From a virus, in the IMG/VR virus record IMGVR_UViG_3300042946_000297, positions 1 through 42,968 of that record: a DNA stretch of 42,968 nucleotides; one strand, 5' to 3'. This document shows positions 27,082 to 34,388 of this stretch, in pieces; positions within the stretch are counted from its first letter, which is position 1; every line of letters starts with the position of its first letter. A program made the position numbers and the translations under genes. The notes under the pieces are model-generated. The model was not told the DNA's origin. It did no database searches and worked only from the letters and a program-made list of their open reading frames with translations.

Positions 27082-27203
27082 GGTGTAAAAGGGTTGAGTG
27101 ATGGTGATTTGTAGGTAACACTCCTTAATACTAGGATTGGAGCAAAAGGTTGGTGCATTTCACAAGTAATTCATCGAGGTAGGTTCGATTCCTATCTACA
27201 CTA
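27082..27203 (+). tRNA. Oversized tRNA-like gene, about 122 nt
   Basis: Acceptor GGTGTAA/CTACACT (six of seven paired) and T-arm AGG-TTCGATT-CCT are present. The middle has GAGTG/CACTC and TCCT-TAATACT-AGGA hairpins. A U33-type anticodon loop is not found. Confidence 0.4.
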
Positions 27204-27211
27204 CAACAATT

Positions 27212-27286
27212 ACCCTCGTGGGCAAACGGAAAAGCCGTCTGATTTAGGCTCAGAAGATTTTGTGAGTTCGACTCTCACCGGGGGTA
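27212..27286 (+). tRNA. tRNA-Leu(TAG) with a short variable loop
   Basis: Acceptor ACCCTCG/CGGGGGT, D-arm GGC/GCC, anticodon stem TCTGA/TCAGA with loop TTTAGGC, discriminator A. The variable region is only about seven bases, whereas bacterial Leu tRNAs are class II. Confidence 0.85.
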
Positions 27287-27770
27287 CAAATACTTTCATC
27301 CAAGCAGGTGAGGATAGGATACTAATTGGAATCGTCACCCAATTAACGTAATCACTCAATTTGGTGACACCATAAAAGGGTTGCAACCTTTTGGAAGTAC
27401 AAAATTTACACATAGAAAAACAAACAAGTAACAATGGTGGATGGACCACTGAAGGCGAAAAATTTAGTTACGACATTACAAGAAGTGTTATGTTTGTTGA
27501 GTAAGATAAAAATAAGTTACAATAAGACAGGTAGTCGGCACCTTCCGATACTGTGTAGATGATTTATCCCCAATCTTGAGGGATGTGTAAAAGTATACAG
27601 AAAAATTGAAGATACCGGAATTATTGTATGACCGGCCTTAAAGAAGTAATTTTTCTGTTACAACATACATTATCATAACTCGGTGTGATACACCGCCAAC
27701 TACCTCCTTAAACAACGTGGGAACTGCGGTTCTCCCAATGTGGCCGAAGTGATGATGTTAAAAAAAAATG
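27287..27770 (+). ncRNA. 484-nt non-coding stretch with at least three structured modules
   Basis: No ORF or tRNA was found. Visible stems: TACTTTC/GGAAGTA (27291/27393) enclosing an 11-bp GTCACCcAATT/AATTtGGTGAC hairpin; AACAAACA/TGTTTGTT (27419/27491) enclosing GTAAC/GTTAC and GTGG/CCAC; CAGAAAAATT/AATTTTTCTG (27598/27648) enclosing a CCGG/CCGG hairpin; and CGGTGT/ACACCG near 27680. Confidence 0.5.
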
Positions 27771-27885
27771 ATAACTATGGCGGATGGGTAGACGCAGAGG
27801 TGAGGGGATATAGTAACACTCGGAAAGTAGCATTCTCGTTACGTCCTACGGTGAAATCGAACAGGTTCGAGTCCTGTTGGTTATC
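27771..27885 (+). tRNA. Oversized Leu/Ser-like tRNA gene, about 115 nt
   Basis: Acceptor ATAACTA/TGGTTAT, D-arm GCGGATGGGTAGACGC, variable arm CGGT/ATCG and T-arm ACAGG-TTCGAGT-CCTGT are class II. The anticodon region is about 50 nt with a GTAAC/GTTAC inner stem, as if a short insert sits in the anticodon arm. Confidence 0.5.
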
Positions 27886-27932
27886 AGTAGTTTAAGAGAC
27901 AGAGTTGACTTCTACTTAAAAAAAATACTCTG
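27886..27932 (+). ncRNA. Candidate H-type pseudoknot
   Basis: AGTAG (27886-27890) pairs with CTACT (27912-27916) and CAGAGT (27900-27905) with ACTCTG (27927-27932), in crossing order, with an A-rich third loop. Confidence 0.5.
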
Positions 27933-27938
27933 CCACAG

Positions 27939-28021
27939 GCTTCCGTCGCATAGAGGTTGATTGCACCTGATTTGTAATCAGGAACCGAAAGGTCACGTTG
28001 GTTCGAATCCAATCGGAAGCT
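27939..28021 (+). tRNA. tRNA-Thr(TGT) with a long variable arm
   Basis: Acceptor GCTTCCG/CGGAAGC, anticodon stem CCTGA/TCAGG with loop TTTGTAA, T-loop TTCGAAT, discriminator T. The variable region is 14 nt with an ACC-GAAA-GGT hairpin, unusual for Thr. Confidence 0.85.
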
Positions 28022-28130
28022 CGAGTCGTTTTTTGGGGGTTCAGTTTGTGAGTCTGTTTTTTGTAGTTAAGAAAAATCAGTGGCGACAAATAGGTAGTTA
28101 GAAGTTTCTTAGCCTTAAAAGAAAGTATGG

Positions 28131-28216
28131 TTCGGTTTAGGACGAGATTGACAACACTTATTGGGGAAATCTCTCAAAAAAAAATGGAAGAATGGTCAAG
28201 GTTAACTCAAACCGAA
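28131..28216 (+). ncRNA. Structured spacer RNA closed by TTCGGTTT/AAACCGAA
   Basis: A perfect 8-bp stem encloses a GAGATT/AATCTC hairpin. The surrounding 28022-28248 stretch has no gene. Confidence 0.45.
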
Positions 28217-28248
28217 GATGAATAACGTGTTCATCAGTTTTTCCGGTA

Positions 28249-28324
28249 GGTCAGGTGGAAGAGTTGGTACTTCGTTCGGTGGGAAACTGCCGAAAGGTCA
28301 CGGGTTCGAGTCCCGTCCTGACTT
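28249..28324 (+). tRNA. tRNA-like gene with a 10-nt anticodon loop
   Basis: Acceptor GGTCAGG/CCTGACT, D-arm GAAG/CTTC, stem TTCGG/CCGAA, five-base variable loop and T-arm ACGGG-TTCGAGT-CCCGT. The loop TGGGAAACTG is three bases too long, so the anticodon (GGG or GAA) is ambiguous. Confidence 0.55.
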
Positions 28325-28452
28325 CAGGTCATCCACTTTCGTTCTCTCCGTATGAGGGTATGGGTTCTTGGATGTAAAATGTAGAACTCGGACGGTTGAA
28401 ATAGACCAAACAATAATACGGTCTTTTTACAAATTTTTGTGGGACAAAAAAT

Positions 28453-28538
28453 ACGGGTTCTTCGGTGGGTACCGGGTTATTTCTCTTAAAATAACACAAC
28501 TACAAAAGTATGGACACATATGGGGAAACCGAACCCGT
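28453..28538 (+). ncRNA. Structured spacer RNA closed by ACGGGTTC/GAACCCGT
   Basis: A perfect 8-bp stem encloses CGGT-GGGT-ACCG and GTTATTT/AAATAAC hairpins. The flanking CCACTTTCG (28333-28341) is complementary to CGAAAGTGG inside the next tRNA-like gene. Confidence 0.5.
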
Positions 28539-28547
28539 GTCCTATAT

Positions 28548-28637
28548 AGTCAGATGATATAGTGGTAGTATTTGGTCGTCGATTCACGAAAGTGGGGTAT
28601 CTTCGGCAGAGCACAGGTTCGATTCCTGTTCTGACTA
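28548..28637 (+). tRNA. Oversized tRNA-like gene, anticodon uncertain
   Basis: Acceptor AGTCAGA/TCTGACT, D-arm ATA/TAT and T-arm ACAGG-TTCGATT-CCTGT are clear. The middle folds as TCGT/ACGA with a six-base loop. CGAAAGTGG in it can pair with upstream 28333-28341. Confidence 0.45.
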
Positions 28638-28668
28638 CAAAAAAATCTTGGGTCCTGTACGAAATCAG

Positions 28669-28701
28669 GTGATGAATGTGTGGTTGTCGACTACATATCA
28701 C
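28669..28701 (+). ncRNA. Spacer hairpin GTGAT/ATCAC
   Basis: The outer stem encloses GTGGT/ACTAC. A CCTG/CAGG hairpin precedes it. Confidence 0.3.
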
Positions 28702-28710
28702 TCAAACCAT

Positions 28711-28809
28711 AGTCAGGTGGCGGAGAGGAAACGCTAACTATGAATAGTCTGAGGAGTGGAACACAGTCCTATACTCCAATGACTGCAGGTTCGAATCCTG
28801 TCCTGACTA
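28711..28809 (+). tRNA. Oversized tRNA-like gene, anticodon uncertain
   Basis: Acceptor AGTCAGG/CCTGACT, D-arm GCG/CGC and T-arm GCAGG-TTCGAAT-CCTGT. A TAGTC/GACTG stem encloses a 31-nt loop with its own GGAGT/ACTCC hairpin, as if a short insert split the anticodon loop. Confidence 0.45.
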
Positions 28810-29016
28810 CAATTGAGATAGAGATACTCAACAGATTTGGCATCGTTTCTTAAACAAAGATGTAGCTGACGCCTCAAACGGTTTTACAGAGGGGGTCTTA
28901 GGGTTAATAGGGAGAGTACCAACTCACCTCCTAGTAATGGTTGACTTTTAAGCGGTAAGACGCGATGGGTTTTGAATAGGAAAACTGTGGACATCTACTC
29001 CAAAATAATCTCATTG
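28810..29016 (+). ncRNA. Structured spacer RNA, about 207 nt, closed by CAAT(t)GAGAT/ATCTCATTG
   Basis: A 9-bp closing stem with one bulge. Inside are CATC/GATG, GAGT/ACTC and GTTTT/AAAAC hairpins. No ORF. Confidence 0.45.
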
Positions 29017-29026
29017 GGGGAAACAC

Positions 29027-29106
29027 ATCCCCGTGGTGAAACTGGCAAACACAACAGGCTTAAAACTTGTCGCTTCGGCTTGTGGGTTCGACTCCCACCG
29101 GGGATA
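29027..29106 (+). tRNA. tRNA-Leu(TAA)
   Basis: Acceptor ATCCCCG/CGGGGAT, anticodon stem ACAGG/CTTGT with loop CTTAAAA, class II variable arm (CGCTTCGGCTT), discriminator A. Confidence 0.93.
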
Positions 29107-29113
29107 CTAAATT

Positions 29114-29210
29114 ATCAAACATTAAAGCGACAGTAACGCATAGACCACGTGGGGCACACATAAAATTGTATCAGTCGAAAGTTGAGGTGATAGACCACCA
29201 TATGTTTGAT
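29114..29210 (+). ncRNA. Structured spacer RNA closed by ATCAAACAT/ATGTTTGAT
   Basis: A perfect 9-bp stem encloses a CCACGTGG palindrome and a GGT/ACC hairpin, between tRNA-Leu and the 176-aa gene. Confidence 0.5.
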
Positions 29211-29240
29211 ATTTGTTATTAAATTGATTATATTATTGAT

Positions 29241-29771
29241 ATGAGGAATTATACGAAAGAGATTAAAACTAGATATGGTACTCGAAAAGTCCTAAACAAA
29301 GGACTTAAAAAAGTAAATATCGGAGATGATGTTTGGTTATACGGAAGACAAAATTACGTAACCGGAAAAGGGTTACATATGGTAATCTACGGACCAAATA
29401 GAAAAGAATATCACGTTTGGGGTAAGGATGTTACTGACCTTTGTAAAGATGAATCTTCAGACCACTATGACTATTGGGGTTCTTGCAATCGAAATGGTAA
29501 TCGAGCAATTCAATCAAAAGTTAAAATTTACATTTTAACAAACATTCTTGATAAAAAAGAGAATTGGTGTTTTGACCTGAATAAGATTCCGGAATCAGGA
29601 TATCTCAAAGTAATGTGTGAAAACGGAACGGTTAAGAATATTGATTTTAATGGTGTGTTTTACCCACAAGAATTGGTCTCTAAAAGACAAACGTGGAAAC
29701 ACGGTCAATTATGGAATCAACCGGCACATTCAACACAAACATTTATTAACGTAATAGGATATAGAAAATAA
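29241..29771 (+). CDS. Unknown protein, 176 aa
   Basis: Starts MRNYTKEIKTRYGTRKVLNK. Contains a beta-rich segment (VWLYGRQNYVTGKGLHMVIY, then VWGKDVTDL) and several Trp and Cys residues (HYDYWGSCNRNGN). A TATTTGT variant of the late motif is upstream. No known family is recognised. Confidence 0.65.
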   Translation: MRNYTKEIKTRYGTRKVLNKGLKKVNIGDDVWLYGRQNYVTGKGLHMVIYGPNRKEYHVWGKDVTDLCKDESSDHYDYWGSCNRNGNRAIQSKVKIYILTNILDKKENWCFDLNKIPESGYLKVMCENGTVKNIDFNGVFYPQELVSKRQTWKHGQLWNQPAHSTQTFINVIGYRK

Positions 29772-29775
29772 AATT

Positions 29776-29821
29776 ATGAAAAACCAAAACCCCAACTCCA
29801 CATAGTGCTTGACTAGTTCAA
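29776..29821 (+). promoter_or_regulatory. Leader peptide and hairpin before 29827
   Basis: A nine-codon ORF (MKNQNPNST, 29776-29805) is followed by a CTTGA/TCAAG hairpin ending just before ATG 29827. Confidence 0.3.
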
Positions 29822-29826
29822 GTATT

Positions 29827-30057
29827 ATGACTCAGAAATTGAGAATTTGGAGAGTAGTTCCCGTTTATAACGGTGTTCAGGCTCCCACTTTTTTCGTAGA
29901 AACTACGGAAGAAGGACGTGAGAAGGCAGAAGAATCTGCAATTAAACAAGCAAGGTTAAAAACAGGCTTGGGTAAATTTAAGGAATGGAAATTCCGATTG
30001 GAGAAACTCTCTGTGAGGGTGGATAAATTTGGTAGGTACGTTAAACACCACCAATAA
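29827..30057 (+). CDS. Unknown protein, 76 aa
   Basis: The start is ATG 29827 (MTQKLRIWRVVPVYNGVQAP). The beta-strand then helix layout (FFVETTEEGREKAEESAIKQ) resembles small alpha/beta phage proteins. A TTG 18 bases upstream is a less likely start. Followed by spacer hairpins and the last tRNA. Confidence 0.55.
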   Translation: MTQKLRIWRVVPVYNGVQAPTFFVETTEEGREKAEESAIKQARLKTGLGKFKEWKFRLEKLSVRVDKFGRYVKHHQ

Positions 30058-30067
30058 GGTTCAGTAA

Positions 30068-30147
30068 AAACCGCTGGGGGTTTTAAATTACTCAGTGTAC
30101 TTTTTAGGTTAAAGTCATGTAGGGTGTTTACACCAAAACCTAATTTT
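30068..30147 (+). ncRNA. Spacer hairpins before the last tRNA
   Basis: AAAACC/GGTTTT (30068-30087) and TTAGGTT/AACCTAA enclosing GGTGT/ACACC. Confidence 0.4.
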
Positions 30148-30220
30148 GGTCTCGTAACTCAGAGGTAAGAGTGCTACACTCATAATGTAGAAGTCGGGAT
30201 ATCGTAATTCTCCGGGACCA
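30148..30220 (+). tRNA. tRNA-Met/Ile(CAT) with an unusual T-loop
   Basis: Acceptor GGTCTCG/CGGGACC, D-arm ACTC/GAGT, anticodon stem CTACA/TGTAG with loop CTCATAA, discriminator A. The T-loop reads ATCGTAA, lacking the TTC signature. Confidence 0.8.
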
Positions 30221-30223
30221 CAA

Positions 30224-30255
30224 CAAACTTCAGGGAAACTTGGAGTTTTTTTTTT
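30224..30255 (+). terminator. Terminator of tRNA array 2
   Basis: AACTTCA pairs with TGGAGTT and is followed by about ten T residues. Confidence 0.75.
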
Positions 30256-30261
30256 ATTTTA

Positions 30262-30292
30262 TTTGGTAGAACGAAAAAAAGTATTACCTTTG
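30262..30292 (+). promoter_or_regulatory. Host-type promoter before 30310
   Basis: TTTG (30262-30265), a 19-bp spacer and TACCTTTG (30285-30292). Confidence 0.7.
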
Positions 30293-30309
30293 TAAAAAAA
30301 TATAAAGAT

Positions 30310-30642
30310 ATGATGACAGTTTTATTAGTTGTTGGGTTAGTAGCGTTATTAGTTACTTTGTTTGCTAGAGACATTGCAGGAGTTTCAACCTGTGGATGGG
30401 CCAAAAGTGATGAGGTCTATTTGGACATCATCAAAAAAATGAAAGAAAAGGGTATTCAGTATGTTGGTGATTATGGTGGTGAAGGATTCATCACAACAAG
30501 CAAATTGGATTTACCGTATATTTCAAGAAGTATTACCGGATTAACATTCAAATATTATGTTAGTGGATATGGTGTGGTTCCAAGATGGTATAAATCACAC
30601 AAAGAGATTACTGAAATTTTTAACCAATTAGAGAATAAATAA
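30310..30642 (+). CDS. Membrane-anchored protein, 110 aa
   Basis: An N-terminal hydrophobic helix (MMTVLLVVGLVALLVTLFAR) anchors a soluble domain with KMKEKGIQYVGDYGGEG and SGYGVVPRWYKSH. First gene of a three-gene membrane operon. No family recognised. Confidence 0.65.
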   Translation: MMTVLLVVGLVALLVTLFARDIAGVSTCGWAKSDEVYLDIIKKMKEKGIQYVGDYGGEGFITTSKLDLPYISRSITGLTFKYYVSGYGVVPRWYKSHKEITEIFNQLENK

Positions 30643-30643
30643 T

Positions 30644-31186
30644 ATGAAATTAAATTCAAATTCAATCAGTTCAAAACTGTACAGATGGTTCTACGGAACA
30701 AAAGAATTACCAAACAACTTATGTCCATATTTTTGGAAATTGGTATTGGCTTGGTTAGTACTAATCCCTTATTCATTGGTATGTATTCCAGTGATTTTAC
30801 ACGAATTATTCGATAAAACTTACCAAGTTACCAATAATTCAACAGGAAAAAGAATCGGATATAGTTTTTTTATTTATGCTATATTGTTCTTCATCTTTAG
30901 TATGTTGTCAACTATTGGTTGGTTTTTTGTCCTACCTGAGCCAGATAGTTTATATAGTTTTATGGGAACAATAGGTGTTCTTTTATGGGTAATTTCAATT
31001 GTGATAGGTGTTATTGAAGGTTATAAAGCATATAAAGAATGGAACTATAGACGTAAAATAAAATACGACGAGAATGGTTATAGAATTTATGATGAACCAA
31101 AAGAAAAGACTTATTTGATTGTGGAATTCACCAAAGCAAAATATAACAAATACTGTCCAAAAATAGATTGGGTGGATAAAAAATAA
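30644..31186 (+). CDS. Membrane protein, 180 aa, about three TM segments
   Basis: Hydrophobic segments at about residues 28-52, 74-96 and 103-123 are followed by a charged cytoplasmic tail with two Tyr-rich stretches. LYRWFYGTKELPNNLCPYFW precedes the first segment. The gene starts two bases after the previous stop. Function unknown. Confidence 0.65.
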   Translation: MKLNSNSISSKLYRWFYGTKELPNNLCPYFWKLVLAWLVLIPYSLVCIPVILHELFDKTYQVTNNSTGKRIGYSFFIYAILFFIFSMLSTIGWFFVLPEPDSLYSFMGTIGVLLWVISIVIGVIEGYKAYKEWNYRRKIKYDENGYRIYDEPKEKTYLIVEFTKAKYNKYCPKIDWVDKK

Positions 31187-31531
31187 ATGTGTGGAAAAAA
31201 AAAAGAACTAAATTACTTCAAACAAAAAAAGACGAAGATTCGTAAAATAGTTAAGGAGTATAAAAACGCAACCTCGAAAGAAATTTTTGAGGGTGTAAGG
31301 GATAATTTTACCTTCGGGTTTATTGGAGCAACCTTGGTTGTGTTCATTGCGACAAGGACGGATATTGCGGTTTTATTAGGTTATTTAACATATTATTTCT
31401 TCATGGGGAAAATTGTTAATCGACCTAAATATGTTACGGATTTAGGTAAATTAATCGTCTTTCCGGTTCCATCCGCCTTGGGAGCATTTGCGGGATATAA
31501 ATTAGCATATTATTTATTACAAATAATATAA
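31187..31531 (+). CDS. Membrane protein, 114 aa, two to three TM segments
   Basis: A basic N-terminus (MCGKKKELNYFKQKKTKIRK) is followed by FGFIGATLVVFIATRT, LLGYLTYYFFMG and a C-terminal VPSALGAFAGYKLAYYLL segment. It abuts the stop of the previous gene. No family recognised. Confidence 0.65.
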   Translation: MCGKKKELNYFKQKKTKIRKIVKEYKNATSKEIFEGVRDNFTFGFIGATLVVFIATRTDIAVLLGYLTYYFFMGKIVNRPKYVTDLGKLIVFPVPSALGAFAGYKLAYYLLQII

Positions 31532-31613
31532 TTTATTTGACTATTTAGATTTTTTCACATATATTTATGGTCTAACAAGTTTATTACATTAACAAATTAA
31601 AAAAAAAACAAAA

Positions 31614-31790
31614 ATGAAAAAAGTGATTTTGACTTTAGCTATTTTGGCTACAATCGCAGTAAGTTGCAAAGAAGTAGAAACTACATCAACAGAAGTAACA
31701 ACAGATTCAACAGAAGTAGTTGTGGATTCGGTATCAGTAGATTCAACAACAATTGATTCTGTGAAAGTAGATTCAGTTAAAGTGAAGTAA
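31614..31790 (+). CDS. Small Thr/Ser/Val-repeat lipoprotein, 58 aa
   Basis: The signal peptide MKKVILTLAILATIAVSC has a lipobox at Cys18. The mature part is a degenerate repeat of D-S-x-x-V and S-T-E-V units (VDSVSVDSTT). Such low-complexity surface lipoproteins may coat the envelope. A TATTTAT motif lies 45 bases upstream and a terminator follows. Confidence 0.6.
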   Translation: MKKVILTLAILATIAVSCKEVETTSTEVTTDSTEVVVDSVSVDSTTIDSVKVDSVKVK

Positions 31791-31818
31791 TTGAAAAAAA
31801 AAAGTTTATGAAAAATAA

Positions 31819-31846
31819 AAAACCCATCATACGATGGGTTTTTTTT
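31819..31846. terminator. Terminator between convergent genes
   Basis: AAAACCCATC-ATAC-GATGGGTTTT with a T-run on the plus side and an A-run on the other, serving the lipoprotein and the convergent hydrolase gene. Confidence 0.75.
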
Positions 31847-33014
31847 ATAATAATTTTTTAATTCTTTCGACGTTTTCATTAACCTTTTTTTGGAAGGGTT
31901 TTTTAACCATATTCAAAATCCAAGGGTCGACGGGTCTTTTATCTGTTGCAAGTCCAATTCTTTTTTCTTTCATATTACCAGTATTATCATATTGATTTTC
32001 AAATGGTTTGAAAGGTAGTTGTGCTAAAGATGCCAATACAGGGTCTTTATATCTTCTAGTTGTAGTATCTTTTTTTGATTTGTCGGTGTAGTCTGAATTT
32101 TTTGATTTTTTATTAAATGTTGTGTGTTTCCCTAAGGAAATTCTTTTAAATGACGAATTAAATAAGGTTACTTCAACATCGTCTTTTGTTTGACCTAAAA
32201 TTTGACCTTCAGAAATTGTATCACCATCTTGAACATTTGGGTTAGTGATTCCACAAAATTCTAAAAATTTTGGTTCATTATCGTTAGTTTTAATTGTGAT
32301 TTGGTTCTTACAACCGGATGAATATCTTGTATTATCTACGACTCCTGAAACAGGGCTTTTAATTTTACTATTAGATTCTTTTGGTATGATAACACCACCG
32401 TATTGTGTCTTAATGTTTCTTCCAAAAGAGATTGATTCCGTCATTTTATTTGGAAATAACACTTTTCCTAAGTTTTGACCAATTTGATATAATAACGGGT
32501 CTTTAATTTCATCATTGGTCGAGGACGACGAAGTTTTTGTTGAGATTCCTGTTGAGGATACTCCTGCATAATTTTGGTCAATCCATTTGATTAATTCCGT
32601 AATTTTATTTGAATCACCACTTATATCAACGGCCTTTCCGACTAATGGGGTACCGGGGAAATTTTGGTAATGTAAACTACCACCTGTATGCACATTATCG
32701 ACTTTACCATTAGGGTCTTTTTTGGCGTAAGGATTTTCAGTTGTTTTTAATCCCATGGAATGTGCTTTATCTATAATTGACATTGCAACCTTTTTATCTG
32801 TAAATCCAATATGTAAATGATTTTTATGTCCTGACCATTCTAAATTATCTTTTCTTACACCATTATCATACCCATATCCAATTGAACCACCTTTCCCTGT
32901 TACAGGGTTATAAACTAATTCATCGACACCTTGGATATCAGATTCAGATATTCTCGATTTAGTCGATAAAATATTTTCGTATAAATTTAATATGTTTTCA
33001 AGTTTTTTATCCAT
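31845..33014 (-). CDS. Peptidoglycan hydrolase-like protein (M15/M23-type modules), 389 aa
   Basis: The N-terminus (MDKKLENILNLYENILSTKS, then R-I-S-E-S) has the I-x-E site type of other late proteins. HKNHLHIGF (about 63-71) and LHYQNFPGTPLVGKAVDISG (about 114-133) look like zinc-ligand motifs of M15-type peptidases. A later region (IKSPVSGVV, ITIKTND, VQDGDTISEGQILGQ) is like the beta-sandwich of M23 or lipoyl-like folds. It is probably a virion or tail-associated wall-cutting enzyme. Confidence 0.65.
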   Translation of the reverse strand: MDKKLENILNLYENILSTKSRISESDIQGVDELVYNPVTGKGGSIGYGYDNGVRKDNLEWSGHKNHLHIGFTDKKVAMSIIDKAHSMGLKTTENPYAKKDPNGKVDNVHTGGSLHYQNFPGTPLVGKAVDISGDSNKITELIKWIDQNYAGVSSTGISTKTSSSSTNDEIKDPLLYQIGQNLGKVLFPNKMTESISFGRNIKTQYGGVIIPKESNSKIKSPVSGVVDNTRYSSGCKNQITIKTNDNEPKFLEFCGITNPNVQDGDTISEGQILGQTKDDVEVTLFNSSFKRISLGKHTTFNKKSKNSDYTDKSKKDTTTRRYKDPVLASLAQLPFKPFENQYDNTGNMKEKRIGLATDKRPVDPWILNMVKKPFQKKVNENVERIKKLL

Positions 33015-33018
33015 ATCT

Positions 33019-33025
33019 ATAAATA
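33019..33025 (-). promoter_or_regulatory. Late-type motif (TATTTAT), leaderless geometry
   Basis: TATTTAT, AGAT, ATG 33014 on the minus strand. Confidence 0.55.
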
Positions 33026-33042
33026 CTTCGATATCGAATAAA

Positions 33043-33070
33043 AAAAAATCCGACTATTTGCCGGATTTTT
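33043..33070 (-). terminator. Rho-independent terminator
   Basis: AAATCCG and CGGATTT pair around a nine-base loop with T-runs on both strands. It ends the DUF2061 operon. Confidence 0.7.
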
Positions 33071-33434
33071 TATAATACTTCCATTTTTTAATTGGTTGTT
33101 CTCCTTCCTTAAGAATTTTTGGTTCTTGTGATGGAGGTATTGTCGGTATTTCTTTTGAAATCATATCCTGAAGATGGTCATTAATTTTTCGAAAAGGTGT
33201 TTCATTTTTTATTTGTGTTTCAATCAAACCAAATTTAATCCATCGATACCAAACTCTTTCATGTATGTAATATTGGATTGGTTTGTATAATAATTCGGCA
33301 ACACCAAAAGCGGCACCAAATTCCACACTTCCGGTTGCCCACCACATTATTAAAAATCCAACCATTGTACTAATTATTCGATAACTAATTGTTTTTGCAA
33401 TGTGTCTTTTTTCAGATACTTTAAATTGAGTCAT
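33054..33434 (-). CDS. DUF2061 membrane protein, 126 aa
   Basis: KRHIAKTISYRIISTMVGFL, then W-W-A-T-G and AAFGVAELLYKPIQYYIHER are hallmarks of the DUF2061 family of small bacterial membrane proteins. Two TM helices are predicted, followed by a charged tail with a Pro-rich stretch. Family function is unknown. It is the last gene of an operon that also encodes PspC-like and HAD proteins. Confidence 0.82.
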   Translation of the reverse strand: MTQFKVSEKRHIAKTISYRIISTMVGFLIMWWATGSVEFGAAFGVAELLYKPIQYYIHERVWYRWIKFGLIETQIKNETPFRKINDHLQDMISKEIPTIPPSQEPKILKEGEQPIKKWKYYKKSGK

Positions 33435-33440
33435 ATTTTT

Positions 33441-33644
33441 CTAATATTTTGGTTCTTTTGGCATGAATATCCATAATATAATATAAGTCCAAAAGATAGG
33501 AAATGGTGTGAATAATAAAATAAAAAATATTATTTGTACTAATCCTGCATCCATATTAAAATAATCTGCAAGTCCACTACAAACACCTGCAATATTGCTA
33601 TTACGTTTCCTTTCTAATTTTTTTTGAGTATTATTCATTTTCAA
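33441..33644 (-). CDS. PspC-domain membrane protein, 67 aa
   Basis: KLERKRNSNIAGVCSGLADY (the PspC signature), FNMDAGLVQIIF and a hydrophobic ILLFTPFPIFWTYIILWIFM segment. PspC proteins sense or buffer envelope stress. A phage copy could help keep the membrane intact during infection. It overlaps the 63-aa gene upstream. Confidence 0.85.
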   Translation of the reverse strand: MKMNNTQKKLERKRNSNIAGVCSGLADYFNMDAGLVQIIFFILLFTPFPIFWTYIILWIFMPKEPKY

Positions 33645-33822
33645 AATTTTTTTTATTCATTTCCTTGATGGTTATTTCTTTATTTTTCCAAGATTTCCAA
33701 ATGTCAAAATCTAGTAAATCCTCTAATGTTTTTTCGTGAACTAAAATAAAACCTTCGGGTGCATTCCCTTCTAGTTTTCTAACTTGTCCTTCTTCTTCTA
33801 AAATTTTTTTTACGTCTATCAT
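33631..33822 (-). CDS. Small acidic unknown protein, 63 aa
   Basis: MIDVKKILEEEGQVRKLEGN, then FILVHEKTLEDLLDFDIWKS. Predicted mixed strand and helix. It overlaps both neighbours by 4-14 bases. No family recognised. Confidence 0.6.
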   Translation of the reverse strand: MIDVKKILEEEGQVRKLEGNAPEGFILVHEKTLEDLLDFDIWKSWKNKEITIKEMNKKNFENE

Positions 33823-34388
33823 TTTAACAATTCAATAATTTTTTCTTTAACACCGGATTGTTTGATTCCTTCATTTCCTCTTGGTGTGTGAACGAAGCTG
33901 GATAATCCCCACTTTTGTTCTCTTCCTTGAGTATCCTTTTCACCTAATTCCAAATCGTCGATACAAACCCAATGTGTGATTTCCGGATGGTCGGTTAGAT
34001 ATTGTCTAACTTCGATACATCTTTGTTGTTCGTACATCGTTCTTCTTACCCATTCAAACTCATCCGGTTTATCACAACCGATATATCGTTTGGTAACACC
34101 TATTGGTTTTTTGGTGATTCCTTCTGAAAGGTAATAATCACCAAGTTCTTCTAATGTTGCATATAATCTCCAATCAGAAGAAACAACGATTTCTGCACCG
34201 GTTTCTTCCAACACCTGATTTAAGACCTTGATTGCCTTTTTGTCAAAATAATCAAAACGATATTTTGCCTCAACATCCGGGTCATTCATCACCAAAGATA
34301 TTTTGTCTTTTTTTCGTTTGTTTACACGACTTCCCCAATTATTTGCTAAACAGATAACACCATCGTTATCTAGGAATATTACTTTCAT
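33819..34388 (-). CDS. HAD-superfamily phosphatase (RNA-repair HAD type)
   Basis: A 189-aa HAD protein: DNDGV (7-11) as motif I with nucleophile Asp7, VVSSDWR (68-74) as motif II and CIDDLEL (about 142-148) as motif IV. The SSDWR signature and small cap-less layout resemble the HAD domains linked with RNA repair and polynucleotide 3'/5'-phosphatases. Together with the RNA ligase it could process cleaved RNA ends. It overlaps the next gene by four bases. Confidence 0.82.
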   Translation of the reverse strand: MKVIFLDNDGVICLANNWGSRVNKRKKDKISLVMNDPDVEAKYRFDYFDKKAIKVLNQVLEETGAEIVVSSDWRLYATLEELGDYYLSEGITKKPIGVTKRYIGCDKPDEFEWVRRTMYEQQRCIEVRQYLTDHPEITHWVCIDDLELGEKDTQGREQKWGLSSFVHTPRGNEGIKQSGVKEKIIELLK

